From IMG/VR virus record IMGVR_UViG_3300028393_000039, positions 1 to 64,000 of that record: DNA of 64,000 nt; one strand, given 5' to 3'. The notes below the pieces were generated by a model, which ran no database searches, was not told the DNA's origin, and saw nothing but the letters and a program-made list of their open reading frames with translations. This stretch comes from a virus. A program made the translations under genes and the position numbers. This document shows, one piece after another, positions 35,380 through 43,069 of the stretch (positions are counted from its first letter, which is position 1; every line of letters starts with the position of its first letter).

Positions 35380-36219
35380 TTAAAATATTGAACTGTAAGT
35401 TCTTTTCTTCTCGTCCTGTCGTTTTTTGTGTTTAACATATCCGAGAGATTCAATCATCTGTTTACCTATCTCAATTCCGTTATAAACATCCTCAATCACC
35501 ACATATTCATTTCTTGTATGATAGTCATAATATCCAATTGAGAAGTTGATACAAGCAAAATCAAATTTGTCTGATAAAGCATAAACATCAGTATAAGGAT
35601 GAACCATATATCTCATTCTATCATTATCCATTCCTTCGGTTAATACCTTATCACATTTCTCAAAAAAGTCAGAATCTCTATCAAAAAGGACATTTCCAAA
35701 ACACTGTTCAGTAATCATCCAATTTTCAGGTGCATCAAATTGAATACCATATCCAACATTTTCAAAAAAAGTTGGGTCTGCCATTCGTGAGCCGTGACAT
35801 CCCGTTTCTTCTGAAACAAAAAACGCTGCTTTCACATATGGTAATTCTTGTAAAAGTGTTAGACAGGCAAATACACCACATTTATCATCACCACCAATTC
35901 CTGTTGGAACATTATTATCATTATACGCCTTAAAAGATGGTTTTAATTCACCTTGAGCATTTTTTAACATCTCTTCTCTAACATTTATTGTATCAAGATT
36001 GTGAACAGTATCTGTGTGGGAAATTACACAAGGAAAATAAAAGTCATCTGAAACTTCTTGTTCCTTCTTGGTCGCATAAACATTACCATAATCATCCATA
36101 TAATGGTTGATGTTATTTTCCGTTAACCAATTTAACAGATAGATAATCATCTTTTCTTCTTTATATGTTTTGGTGGGAACTGAAAGAACCTCTTTTAATA
36201 ATTCTAAATTTTGTATCAT
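35380..36219 (-). CDS. M20-family-like metallopeptidase
   Basis: This 279-residue protein has the co-catalytic zinc peptidase layout: SHTDTVH (His and Asp), GIGGDDKCGVFACL (bridging Asp), FFVSEETGCHGS (Glu-Glu pair), a QFDAPEN segment and a C-terminal His (YDYHTRNEYVV). This resembles PepT/M20 or M42 peptidases that trim short peptides. A -7-type CAAAGATA (TATCTTTG on the minus strand) lies at 36237-36244, without a clear -33 element. In context it could finish digestion of peptides released by Clp proteases. Confidence 0.75.
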   Translation of the reverse strand: MIQNLELLKEVLSVPTKTYKEEKMIIYLLNWLTENNINHYMDDYGNVYATKKEQEVSDDFYFPCVISHTDTVHNLDTINVREEMLKNAQGELKPSFKAYNDNNVPTGIGGDDKCGVFACLTLLQELPYVKAAFFVSEETGCHGSRMADPTFFENVGYGIQFDAPENWMITEQCFGNVLFDRDSDFFEKCDKVLTEGMDNDRMRYMVHPYTDVYALSDKFDFACINFSIGYYDYHTRNEYVVIEDVYNGIEIGKQMIESLGYVKHKKRQDEKKRTYSSIF

Positions 36220-36236
36220 TTAATATTTGTTTGATA

Positions 36237-36244
36237 CAAAGATA
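36237..36244 (-). promoter_or_regulatory. Possible host-type -7 element (minus)
   Basis: TATCTTTG on the minus strand, 17 nt before the M20 peptidase start. No TTG at the right distance, so support is partial. Confidence 0.4.
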
Positions 36245-36262
36245 GGTAAAAAATGTGAATAA

Positions 36263-37381
36263 TTAAAACTTTCTTAATTTTTTAATTATATTTTCTTGCA
36301 ATTTGAATAATTCGGGGTGATTTAATAGTAATTTTAATCCTTCAATATCAACGCTCCTAAGTGTTCCCTCATCATTCCAATCATAAGGAGTTTGAGACAA
36401 CTTAACTCTTATTTTTAATGTGTCTCTATCAACGCTTTCAATTCTAAATTTATATTTATTATCTTTCGGTAGTTCTTCCCACCTTTGTAAATCATACCCC
36501 ATCTCAAATATTTGCTTATAAATCTGACTAACTCTAAGAGTATCTTCATCTTCCTCAAGTTTTTCAATTATTCTATCAAGTTGGGTTTCAATTCCTCTAT
36601 TAAATGCAACATCATCAAAATTGTCGGAGTCTCTAAACTCATATTGGTTTTCATTCCATCCACCAAGTCTTTCTCTTCCTCTTGAATCACTCATTGTAAA
36701 TTCACAAATTTTGGTAAATAAATCTTCAAAATCTAAATCTTTCTCATTAAGTCTCAAATACCACATTAAAAGATTTGCGGGGGTTGATATGAGCATATCA
36801 AAATTCCTGTATAATTTAAAACCAATTTTATTTAAAAAGTCGTTTAATTCTGTACTGATTGACTCTTTGGCGGTTATTCTAATTTCTTCATTAAGATATG
36901 TATGAAAATAATCAATCATATTACTCGCTTCATTTCTAAAAAGTTCATCTAATGTTTTCGCCAAAAGAGAGTTGTCCGATTCGATACTTAATTCAATTTT
37001 TTTTCCAATAATCATTTGTGAAATTTCTTGTAGTTTTTTCAAATTCTCTTTATTAAAGTTATAAAAAAGTGAGCCGTACCCCTGAATAAAATCATCATAC
37101 ATACTATCATAAGCTTCAATATCAATATTTGAGTATGAATCCATAACCCTTCTCGCAAACCATCCGTCATCTTCATCTAATCCCAATAATTCAAATATTT
37201 TTTCATCATCACTAAATTCAAATGTGATTTCTGATTGTGCAGGATTACTTGCACGGGAGATTCTATAGATGTCTTTATCGGCACCATCAAGTTCATCCTC
37301 ATCAATTTTACCCCTTGTATATAATCTTAACGCTTTATATAGGGTTATGTCTTCATCATCTTCTTCTAATATAAATCTCAC
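36263..37381 (-). CDS. Large acidic protein, unknown function
   Basis: This 372-residue protein begins with GTG (an alternative start, giving RFILEEDDEDITLYKALRLY). It is acidic and mostly helical. The N-terminal ILEEDDEDITLYKALRLYTR is readable as a helical cap. No domain recognised. It has a TATTTAT element 13 nt upstream and lies next to the tmRNA gene in divergent orientation. Confidence 0.65.
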   Translation of the reverse strand: MRFILEEDDEDITLYKALRLYTRGKIDEDELDGADKDIYRISRASNPAQSEITFEFSDDEKIFELLGLDEDDGWFARRVMDSYSNIDIEAYDSMYDDFIQGYGSLFYNFNKENLKKLQEISQMIIGKKIELSIESDNSLLAKTLDELFRNEASNMIDYFHTYLNEEIRITAKESISTELNDFLNKIGFKLYRNFDMLISTPANLLMWYLRLNEKDLDFEDLFTKICEFTMSDSRGRERLGGWNENQYEFRDSDNFDDVAFNRGIETQLDRIIEKLEEDEDTLRVSQIYKQIFEMGYDLQRWEELPKDNKYKFRIESVDRDTLKIRVKLSQTPYDWNDEGTLRSVDIEGLKLLLNHPELFKLQENIIKKLRKF

Positions 37382-37394
37382 AGAAATTTTATTA

Positions 37395-37401
37395 ATAAAT
37401 A
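37395..37401 (-). promoter_or_regulatory. Late promoter-like TATTTAT (minus)
   Basis: Element 13 nt upstream of the GTG start at 37381. Confidence 0.45.
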
Positions 37402-37411
37402 TTCTTTTGTT

Positions 37412-37441
37412 TTGAATATTGAATATTTATTCTTACCTTTA
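37412..37441 (+). promoter_or_regulatory. Host-type promoter TTG-N19-TACCTTTA for tmRNA
   Basis: TTG at 37412-37414 and TACCTTTA at 37434-37441, 19 nt apart, are one base from the TAnnTTTG consensus. A short leader would be removed to give the tmRNA 5' end at 37462. Confidence 0.5.
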
Positions 37442-37461
37442 CAAAAGTTATTTGAAATTAT

Positions 37462-37855
37462 GGGGGTGAAATGGAATTGATTGGCGTTTATAGGGTTAGA
37501 TGGCACGTAGGAGCTGAATTAACTCCTTAAAAACTGATTTAAAACGTAAATGGCAAAACCATTTCTAAACTTTCTACTCTTGGTCTTATCAGAGAAGAAA
37601 GCGTTGTAGCTGCTTAATTAGTAGAGTACGACATTGGGGTCGGTTAGGACATACACCTTGCAACAGAAGTCCGTTGTACGGGTCACAGGTCAGAGCTCGT
37701 TTAAAATAATTCTGAGACCAAGTTGTTTGCAGGTAGGTTTCTCACATACATCAAACCTGATATTTCGTAACGTTGAGAATTAATGTTGTACTAAACGTGT
37801 AGTCATCTGATTTTATGGCGAACAAGACTCGGCTTCGACGCCGACACCTCCACCA
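37462..37855 (+). ncRNA. ssrA: tmRNA (transfer-messenger RNA)
   Basis: A 394-nt tmRNA. The 5' GGGGGTG (37462-37468) pairs with CACCTCC (37845-37851), followed by discriminator A and an encoded CCA. A T-arm-like hairpin lies just before (TCGGC/GCCGA, 37829-37844, with a 6-nt loop). The tag frame probably resumes at GGC 37552 and ends TAA at 37615-37617. It encodes 21 residues starting GKTISKLS and ending EESVVAA, longer than usual and ending VVAA rather than ALAA. The resume codon is inferred. No SmpB gene is seen in the window, so host SmpB would be used. Confidence 0.85.
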
Positions 37856-37858
37856 AAT

Positions 37859-37886
37859 TAACCCTCCCCATAAAGGAGGGTTTTTT
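37859..37886 (+). terminator. Terminator after tmRNA
   Basis: ACCCTCC / GGAGGGT stem with a short A/T loop followed by a T run. Confidence 0.85.
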
Positions 37887-37897
37887 AATTTATAGTA

Positions 37898-37904
37898 TAT
37901 TTAT
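37898..37904 (+). promoter_or_regulatory. Late promoter-like TATTTAT, 4 nt before start
   Basis: Element 4 nt upstream of the ATG at 37909. Confidence 0.5.
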
Positions 37905-37908
37905 CATT

Positions 37909-39372
37909 ATGAAATTTTCTGAATTTGTCCTATCTGAAGGTAGAAGAGAAACATTACTTAAAAAGTATATGGGTGAGTATGATATGCAAACCTTAGATGC
38001 GATTTTAAATGATGAATTTACAAAAGCAACAAATTACAAATATGTTGATTGGATTTTTAATCATTTAGATTTTGCTTCCACCACACACGCATTAGAAGTT
38101 TTACAATTAGTTAAAGACTTTGATAGGATAGGTAAGAATTTAGAAAAAAAAGACATCAATCAATATCCTGATGTTGCAGAACTAATGGGCGTTATACAAT
38201 CTTATAGTTCAAAATCTCAAGAAAAAAAGATTGACTCTGACGCAAAAAAAATATATGAGGATGGTAGAGTTCTTATTGTGAAACCTTTATCTCATAAAGC
38301 GTCTTGTAAATATGGTGCCGGAACCAAATGGTGCACAACAGAAACTTCACCAGGATATTACGACAAACATACATCAGGTAATCAGGGACTTTATTATATA
38401 ATAATGAAAGAGTTTGATATTAGCAATAAGTTTTATAAAATCGCATTACATAGAGATAATAATCAAGATACTTGGTATGATGCAAAAGATACACCGATGC
38501 CTCCAAGAGAAGTTGATGTATTAAAAGTGGGATTAGGAAAAAAAGCAACAAAGGCAATTGATGATGATTTTAATGAGAACAAAAACAAAATAATTAAAGA
38601 ACTTTTTAATCCAAAAAATCACGACCACGTAGTTGCCACCTATGACCTCTTTAATTCAAAAAAACCATTAACACTTGAATTTAAAAATCCTCAAATATCT
38701 AATGAAGGTGCAGGATTTGCGGAAATGGATTTAATTGTTTATTTAGGTTGGGAAGATAATGAACAGATAATTGAACAGGGAACTTTAAAAATTTCTTATA
38801 ATAAACTACCTGGAAATGATTCATATTCTTTTGATGTTGGTTATGAACCCGATGATAACTTTGAACCGCCTGCCGAACTTACTACTTTGTGGCATATGGA
38901 TGCCAATTTTGGATTAAACCTAACGCAAAGCACTATTCCCCCATTTAAACAAGTTTGTAATATATTGAATTCTCAAATTTGGAGAAGGCTTGAATATGAT
39001 AAAAACTTACAAAAATTTGTTTTAGGTGGTAAAAAAAGTTGGAGTCCAAATAGAAGTAGTTATGGATTTACCTTTGAAAGAAAGGGTGGTTTAATCAATA
39101 AATTAGTTGATTATATAGATAGTGGAAAAGAAGGAAATGCAATAGATTTCTTGGAAGACGCAAAAGTTGTTAGAATTTTAGTCAACCCTGACGGAACAAA
39201 AAAATATATTGGAAAAAGAGGTCATATACAACCAAAAGGATATTTTAGTGCGTTTTTCGCATCTGCAAGAAACGCCGGAATATTAAATTACGAAAGAAAA
39301 AATAAAAAAAATATTTTAACAAAAGGCCCTAACTTTGATGATTTCAAAGAAGGTAATTTAGTCCCGCTTTAA
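37909..39372 (+). CDS. WCTT-motif protein (paralogue of 55752 gene)
   Basis: This 487-residue protein starts MKFSEFVLSEGRR, which contains an LSE/G prohead-protease-like site at residues 8-11 and is close in style to T4 internal-protein leaders. Residues about 122-200 hold VLIVKPLSHKASCKYGAGTK then WCTTETS, then YYIIMKEF and FYKIALH. This block is shared with the gene at 55752 (PLSFEASAKYGASTKWCTT). I recall the KYGxxTKWCT block from other phage proteins of unknown function. The Cys is invariant between the two copies. The C-terminal region is unique. It may be a packaged enzyme. Confidence 0.6.
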   Translation: MKFSEFVLSEGRRETLLKKYMGEYDMQTLDAILNDEFTKATNYKYVDWIFNHLDFASTTHALEVLQLVKDFDRIGKNLEKKDINQYPDVAELMGVIQSYSSKSQEKKIDSDAKKIYEDGRVLIVKPLSHKASCKYGAGTKWCTTETSPGYYDKHTSGNQGLYYIIMKEFDISNKFYKIALHRDNNQDTWYDAKDTPMPPREVDVLKVGLGKKATKAIDDDFNENKNKIIKELFNPKNHDHVVATYDLFNSKKPLTLEFKNPQISNEGAGFAEMDLIVYLGWEDNEQIIEQGTLKISYNKLPGNDSYSFDVGYEPDDNFEPPAELTTLWHMDANFGLNLTQSTIPPFKQVCNILNSQIWRRLEYDKNLQKFVLGGKKSWSPNRSSYGFTFERKGGLINKLVDYIDSGKEGNAIDFLEDAKVVRILVNPDGTKKYIGKRGHIQPKGYFSAFFASARNAGILNYERKNKKNILTKGPNFDDFKEGNLVPL

Positions 39373-39373
39373 T

Positions 39374-39706
39374 ATGAAATATAAACTCTCAAACGAAAGA
39401 TTTAAAAAATTAGTTTTCAATTTACTTAATAAAGAATTGGGGCGTGGAAGATTTCGTAGTTGGGAATATCATCAGGGTTTTTTTGATATTACAAAAAATG
39501 ATAAGTATGATGGTGCGATGGTTCTTGTTGATGAAGAAGAAATAAGAATATATCCCGCATTATATCAAACTATGATGGAAGCTCTTGGTATGGATGTATA
39601 CCAATTATATGATTTTTTAACTGATTGGGCATACATTGAATTACCCAAAATAATGCCAGGTAAGAAATTTTCTTATGAAAATAAGTTTGTAGATATTCTA
39701 TATTAG
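39374..39706 (+). CDS. Small protein with helical leader
   Basis: This 110-residue protein has an N-terminus (YKLSNERFKKLVFNLLNKEL) resembling the amphipathic leaders of other candidates here. The body is compact and acidic at the end. It is separated from the preceding gene by 1 nt, so the two are co-translated. No family recognised. Confidence 0.6.
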   Translation: MKYKLSNERFKKLVFNLLNKELGRGRFRSWEYHQGFFDITKNDKYDGAMVLVDEEEIRIYPALYQTMMEALGMDVYQLYDFLTDWAYIELPKIMPGKKFSYENKFVDILY

Positions 39707-39927
39707 TTTTTCTTAGAAAGCCTGCGAAAGTAGATATATAATCCAAAGAATACTCCCGCAATACAATACATAACGAAGTTGGCTTTCCATAAACTTCCTG
39801 TCCATAACATCAGAGAATACTGAACGGCATCGAACCCAAAAGGATTGAAAAATAATGCCAACATTAAAAATATTTGGGAGAGATTGTCTTGAAACGTGGC
39901 TCTCCAAGTTTTTCTGTTTATCTGCAT
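39703..39927 (-). CDS. Small two-helix membrane protein
   Basis: This 74-residue protein has two hydrophobic segments (about residues 18-33 and 45-66) and a basic C-terminus (YFRRLSKKN). It overlaps the convergent plus-strand gene by 4 nt. T4-like phages carry small membrane proteins with a similar ...QDNLSQIFLMLALFFNPFGFD-type layout. Function unknown. Confidence 0.65.
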   Translation of the reverse strand: MQINRKTWRATFQDNLSQIFLMLALFFNPFGFDAVQYSLMLWTGSLWKANFVMYCIAGVFFGLYIYFRRLSKKN

Positions 39928-39999
39928 CAGCCATAGGGTTAAATTTTAAATTTATGTCTTAATGACTAAATTTTATTATATTTAAATAAATATTAGAAT

Positions 40000-40191
40000 A
40001 TGATAGATATTAAAAAAATTTTAGAAGAAGGAGGCCCGATGAAAAAGTATGATGGCATCGCCCCTGATGGATTTATATTGATTACTGAAGGCGCATTAGA
40101 AGAACTTAAAGTCTTTGATACTTGGAAAGAATGGAAAAATAACACATTATCAATTAAAGAACTTAACAACAGGAATTTTCCTGAAATTTAA
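40000..40191 (+). CDS. Small protein, unknown function
   Basis: This is a 63-residue protein starting MIDIKKILEEGGPMKKYDGI. It directly precedes the M15 peptidase gene. No family recognised. The upstream sequence is AT-rich without a perfect TATTTAT. Confidence 0.5.
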   Translation: MIDIKKILEEGGPMKKYDGIAPDGFILITEGALEELKVFDTWKEWKNNTLSIKELNNRNFPEI

Positions 40192-40192
40192 G

Positions 40193-40199
40193 TATTTAT
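40193..40199 (+). promoter_or_regulatory. Late promoter-like TATTTAT, 4 nt before start
   Basis: Element 4 nt upstream of the ATG at 40204. Confidence 0.5.
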
Positions 40200-40203
40200 T
40201 AGT

Positions 40204-41433
40204 ATGAAAAAATTAAATGAAAATATTACTAGGTTAAAAACACTTATGAATATTTCAGAGGCGGATGATGTATACGCAAATGTTGATTTTAAAGATAGAG
40301 TCGTAGGTAGTAGTACACCATCTAAAGATAATATTAATGTCGCACTTTTAAAGGATGTTCAAACTGCAGCTGAAAGAGCTAATGTAAAGGTTGATGTCAC
40401 GACAGCAGTTTCAGGACACAAAACAGGTAAATCAAGACATACAACAGGTAATGCGGTTGATATTGCAATAATTAATGGTAAAGCAGTTAGTAACTCAAAT
40501 AGAGGAGACGCCGACAAACTTGTAGGTGAATTGATAAAAATGGGTTATACTAAAAATAGAGAATCTGGTAACCCTAAAGCAGTATTAACTTTTGGATTTC
40601 CCGGTCACGATAATCACGTTCACGTTTCAAATACAACAGGTACCCCAACAGAAAAACAAGATACCCCAATTTCAGAACCTCTCTCACCTTCAAAAGACTT
40701 TGCAACATCACAATCAGGAAGTACTCCTACAGATGATATAGAAAGAAATTTTATAAAATCTATAGGTGCTTCATTTGGTTTAAAAGAAGAAAAAATATAT
40801 TCAGAATTCGGTAAAGATAAAGTTTTAAGTTCGGGCACAATTAAATTACCAAAAAATAGTAATTCACAAATTAAAAGTCCTGTCGATGGTATTGTAAATA
40901 ATAAAAAAGATTCTAGTACGTCTTGTGTTAATAAAATTGTAATTCAACATCTTATTAAAGAGAAAAAATATTATTTAGAATTTTGCAATATAACCAAACC
41001 TTACGTTTCTGATGGTGAAAAAGTACGTAAAGGAAAAATAATAGGTGAAACAAATGATGATGTTATTATTTCACTTTACAACTCTACTTATGATAAGGTA
41101 TCAATAACAAAATATCTTAACGTAGATACAGACGATGATAAAGACAAAGATGACGATAAAGAAAAAGAATATAAAAAATCTAAAACATACAAAGACCCAT
41201 TAATGGCTGCATTAATACAAGCGCCTTTCAAGTTATTAAATCCATTTAAAGACAAATACGATAAAAAAACAGGTGAAAGGATTGAAAAAAGATGGGCAAG
41301 AGCAACTGACAAAGAACAACCAACACCTAATTGGTTAACAAAAATGAGTCCCACATATAAAGAAAAAGAGGTGGATAAAGAAGATGAAAAAATTAACGAG
41401 AATATAGAAAGAATAAAAAAATTACTTAAATAA
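40204..41433 (+). CDS. M15-type cell-wall peptidase with degenerate M23-like domain
   Basis: This 409-residue protein starts with a leader KLNENITRLKTLMNISEADD that contains ISE/A, a prohead-protease-like site. Residues about 60-145 form an M15/D,D-carboxypeptidase-type domain with SRHTTGNAVDI (H-x6-D) and HDNHVHV. Residues about 195-300 resemble an M23/LytM beta fold (IKSPVDGIVNNKK, VSDGEKVRKGKIIGET) but lack the HxH pair. The C-terminus (KINENIERIKKLLK) repeats the leader pattern. It is probably a virion-carried peptidoglycan hydrolase. A terminator follows. Confidence 0.7.
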   Translation: MKKLNENITRLKTLMNISEADDVYANVDFKDRVVGSSTPSKDNINVALLKDVQTAAERANVKVDVTTAVSGHKTGKSRHTTGNAVDIAIINGKAVSNSNRGDADKLVGELIKMGYTKNRESGNPKAVLTFGFPGHDNHVHVSNTTGTPTEKQDTPISEPLSPSKDFATSQSGSTPTDDIERNFIKSIGASFGLKEEKIYSEFGKDKVLSSGTIKLPKNSNSQIKSPVDGIVNNKKDSSTSCVNKIVIQHLIKEKKYYLEFCNITKPYVSDGEKVRKGKIIGETNDDVIISLYNSTYDKVSITKYLNVDTDDDKDKDDDKEKEYKKSKTYKDPLMAALIQAPFKLLNPFKDKYDKKTGERIEKRWARATDKEQPTPNWLTKMSPTYKEKEVDKEDEKINENIERIKKLLK

Positions 41434-41436
41434 AAA

Positions 41437-41458
41437 AACCCACCTAAAAAGGTGGGTT
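41437..41458. terminator. Bidirectional terminator
   Basis: AACCCACC / GGTGGGTT stem with a 6-nt loop between convergent genes ending at 41433 and 41479. Confidence 0.8.
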
Positions 41459-41478
41459 CTTCTTTTTCGGTAGAAAAA

Positions 41479-41667
41479 TTATTTCATTTCTACAGCTTTT
41501 GTGGTATCAACAGGAGTAGTTGTAGTATCTACAACAACTTTAGTTGAGTCACAAGAAGTAGAGTCCATACATACTTTAGTTGAGTCTGTAGTTGGGGTCT
41601 CAGTTGATTGTCCACCGCCGCAAGATGCTAATGCTACGATAGAAAGAATTGCGATTACTTTTTTCAT
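41479..41667 (-). CDS. Small lipoprotein (outer-spanin candidate)
   Basis: This 62-residue protein is read from the ATG at 41667 (an upstream alternative start is not needed). The signal sequence MKKVIAILSIVALASC has a lipobox (ALAS-C), and the mature part is Thr/Asp/Pro-rich with paired Cys. It faces the holin gene 127 nt away. Small lipoproteins next to holins can act as outer-membrane spanins (Rz1-like) or in superinfection exclusion; neither is proven here. Confidence 0.65.
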   Translation of the reverse strand: MKKVIAILSIVALASCGGGQSTETPTTDSTKVCMDSTSCDSTKVVVDTTTTPVDTTKAVEMK

Positions 41668-41756
41668 AATTGTGTTTTTTAATTTATTTCTGTACATAAA
41701 TATACACAAATATTGGACAAGTGTCAAATGATTTGGAATTTTTTTTAAAAAAAAGA

Positions 41757-41763
41757 TATTTAT
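41757..41763 (+). promoter_or_regulatory. Late promoter-like TATTTAT before holin
   Basis: Element 30 nt upstream of the holin start at 41794. Confidence 0.5.
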
Positions 41764-41793
41764 TAATAAATAAACTTTTAAAATTTTTTAAAA

Positions 41794-41964
41794 ATGATTG
41801 TAAAAGAACAAGTTTTAGGTTTGATTAGACACGCACTAACATTTGCTGGTGGTCTTCTAATCGCTAAAGGACTCATCACTGAATCAGTATCTGTTGATAT
41901 TATCGGTGGTGTAATGACATTGGTTGGCTCAATTTGGTCAATCTTATCAAAGAAAACTGCTTAA
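41794..41964 (+). CDS. Holin candidate (Pam3-gp28-like small membrane protein)
   Basis: This 56-residue frame was read directly from the DNA. Two hydrophobic segments (HALTFAGGLLIAKGLI and IIGGVMTLVGSIWSIL) are separated by a short charged loop, with a basic C-terminus (SKKTA). The R-H-x-L-T-x-x-G-G layout and length match small phage holins. It would form membrane lesions that release the endolysin. A hairpin terminator follows. Confidence 0.7.
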   Translation: MIVKEQVLGLIRHALTFAGGLLIAKGLITESVSVDIIGGVMTLVGSIWSILSKKTA

Positions 41965-41988
41965 GTTTTAATAGTTCTAAAAAAGAAA

Positions 41989-42012
41989 AAGGTCAGATTA
42001 ATCTGACCTTTT
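41989..42012. terminator. Bidirectional terminator after holin
   Basis: AAGGTCAGATTAATCTGACCTT, an almost perfect palindrome followed by a T run. It closes both the holin gene and the minus-strand RNA cluster. Confidence 0.85.
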
Positions 42013-42017
42013 TTTAT

Positions 42018-42152
42018 AACCGAGTGATAAGTTTTATCAGGTATCCCGTCGGCTCACGTTTAACCACTTCACACACCATAAGAGAATTACTAAGTGTGTA
42101 CCCTTGCGTCTCTGTTCTCCCAGATAACTCATCTACGCATTTCTACTCGGTT
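42018..42152 (-). ncRNA. Structured RNA candidate, closed by an 8-bp helix
   Basis: AACCGAGT (42018-42025) and ACTCGGTT (42145-42152) are perfect complements closing 135 nt. Inside are TGATAA/TTATCA (42025-42039, 3-nt loop), ACACAC/GTGTGT and TCTG/CAGA hairpins. It has higher G+C than its surroundings and sits next to tRNA genes in the same orientation. There is no TTCRA T-loop, so it is not a normal tRNA. A 43-codon frame without ATG crosses the region on the minus strand and is the main alternative. Confidence 0.45.
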
Positions 42153-42160
42153 TAATTGTT

Positions 42161-42301
42161 TAGTTGGTACAGGAATCGAACCTGTTAGGATTTGAATCAG
42201 GAATCAACCTTATTTGATACTCTATCGGATGTATCTATTCGGCCTCTTCCATACCTAAAGCACCGATGATTGCTATGAGGGAACCTCCCACTGCCCAACT
42301 A
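42161..42301 (-). tRNA. tRNA-like RNA with a long insertion
   Basis: The ends pair as an acceptor helix (CCAACTA 42295-42301 on plus with TAGTTGG 42161-42167). A normal T arm is present (ACAGG-TTCGATT-CCTGT on the minus strand, 42185-42169). The total of 141 nt is about 67 nt too long and I could not find a convincing anticodon arm. The middle contains GATAC/GTATC and ATCGG/CCGAT helices. It may be a tRNA with an intron or insert, or a tRNA mimic. No CCA is encoded. Confidence 0.45.
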
Positions 42302-42309
42302 AAAAATTG

Positions 42310-42381
42310 TACCCCGGACGGGAATTGAACCCGTGACTCTTCCGTGAAAGGGAAGCGTCTTAACCCCTTGACCACCGCGGC
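42310..42381 (-). tRNA. tRNA-Glu (TTC)
   Basis: This 72-nt cloverleaf has anticodon arm CTTCC-CTTTCAC-GGAAG with anticodon TTC, and T arm CGGG-TTCAATT-CCCG. The acceptor GCCGCGG/CCGGGGT has one mismatch. CCA is not encoded. Confidence 0.85.
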
Positions 42382-42387
42382 ATTCTG

Positions 42388-42460
42388 CACGCACGTGAGG
42401 ACTCGAACCTACCATCTTCGGTTTTGGAGACCGATGTTCTACCAATTGAACTACGCACGC
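42388..42460 (-). tRNA. tRNA-Trp (CCA)
   Basis: This 73-nt cloverleaf has anticodon arm TCGGT-CTCCAAA-ACCGA with anticodon CCA and T loop TTCGAGT. The acceptor helix GCGTGCG/CGTGCGT has three G-U pairs, and the T stem has two mismatches, so it is a little degenerate. The discriminator is G, as in bacterial tRNA-Trp. CCA is not encoded. Confidence 0.8.
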
Positions 42461-42467
42461 ATTTTAT

Positions 42468-42851
42468 TTACAATTTAACTTCAAATCTATTTTTCATAAA
42501 TACTAACTTATCTTCAGGAACTCCGTGTTCGTTTACTCCTCCGTGTCTATTCTCCACTATGATAGAATGAACTCTATACCCGTATTTTTTGGCTAATTCA
42601 TAGTACGATTTCATCTCCCACTCTTGAGTGAATGTATTGGAAACAATTATTTTTTCGTGTTCATCCAACATCGCAATTTGTGTTTGGTTTTGACAATGAC
42701 TATGGGCATTACTTAATAATGACGGATTAAACTTGTATTCACCCTCAAACATAAAAAAATTGTCGGCTTCAAATACTGGTCCACCTAATGTTTTTGCTAA
42801 TGTTGATTTACCACTTCCGGGTAATCCTCTTAATAGTATTAATTCTTTCAT
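42468..42851 (-). CDS. P-loop kinase-like protein (AAA_33 / polynucleotide kinase type)
   Basis: This 127-residue protein has Walker A LRGLPGSGKSTLAKTL at residues 7-22 and a FEADNFFMFEGEYKF segment. This is the layout of small ATP/GTP-binding kinases related to the T4 Pnk kinase domain and NEDD4BP2-like proteins. It lies immediately downstream of the tRNA cluster on the same strand. RNA 5'-end phosphorylation is possible but unproven. It lacks the phosphatase half of T4 Pnk. Confidence 0.7.
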   Translation of the reverse strand: MKELILLRGLPGSGKSTLAKTLGGPVFEADNFFMFEGEYKFNPSLLSNAHSHCQNQTQIAMLDEHEKIIVSNTFTQEWEMKSYYELAKKYGYRVHSIIVENRHGGVNEHGVPEDKLVFMKNRFEVKL

Positions 42852-42854
42852 AAT

Positions 42855-43064
42855 TTATTGTTTAACGTAATCCATTGTCTCTCTCAATTTGGCTATTAAC
42901 GCCTCCAAACTTTCTGTGTTCAAATACAATCTAGTTTTATAATCCGCATCATCAACATCTTTAAACTCCAACGTAATTCCATCAAATTCAGGTGTTGGCT
43001 GAATCCTTATATCTTGTTCTGTGTGTGTTGTAATCTCTGTTTTAATCCAAACTTTATTTTTCAT
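42855..43064 (-). CDS. Small protein, unknown function
   Basis: This 69-residue protein has beta-prone sequence (WIKTEITTHTEQDIRI, GITLEFKDV) and a helical end. It sits 3 nt from the kinase gene and 5 nt from the phosphoesterase gene, so the three form an operon. Confidence 0.6.
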   Translation of the reverse strand: MKNKVWIKTEITTHTEQDIRIQPTPEFDGITLEFKDVDDADYKTRLYLNTESLEALIAKLRETMDYVKQ

Positions 43065-43069
43065 ATATT

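Noticed and set aside
41934-42155. A 73-codon plus-strand frame through the holin end, the terminator and the structured RNA
   Set aside because: It starts inside the holin gene, runs through a strong terminator and is not supported by any promoter; the region reads better as RNA.
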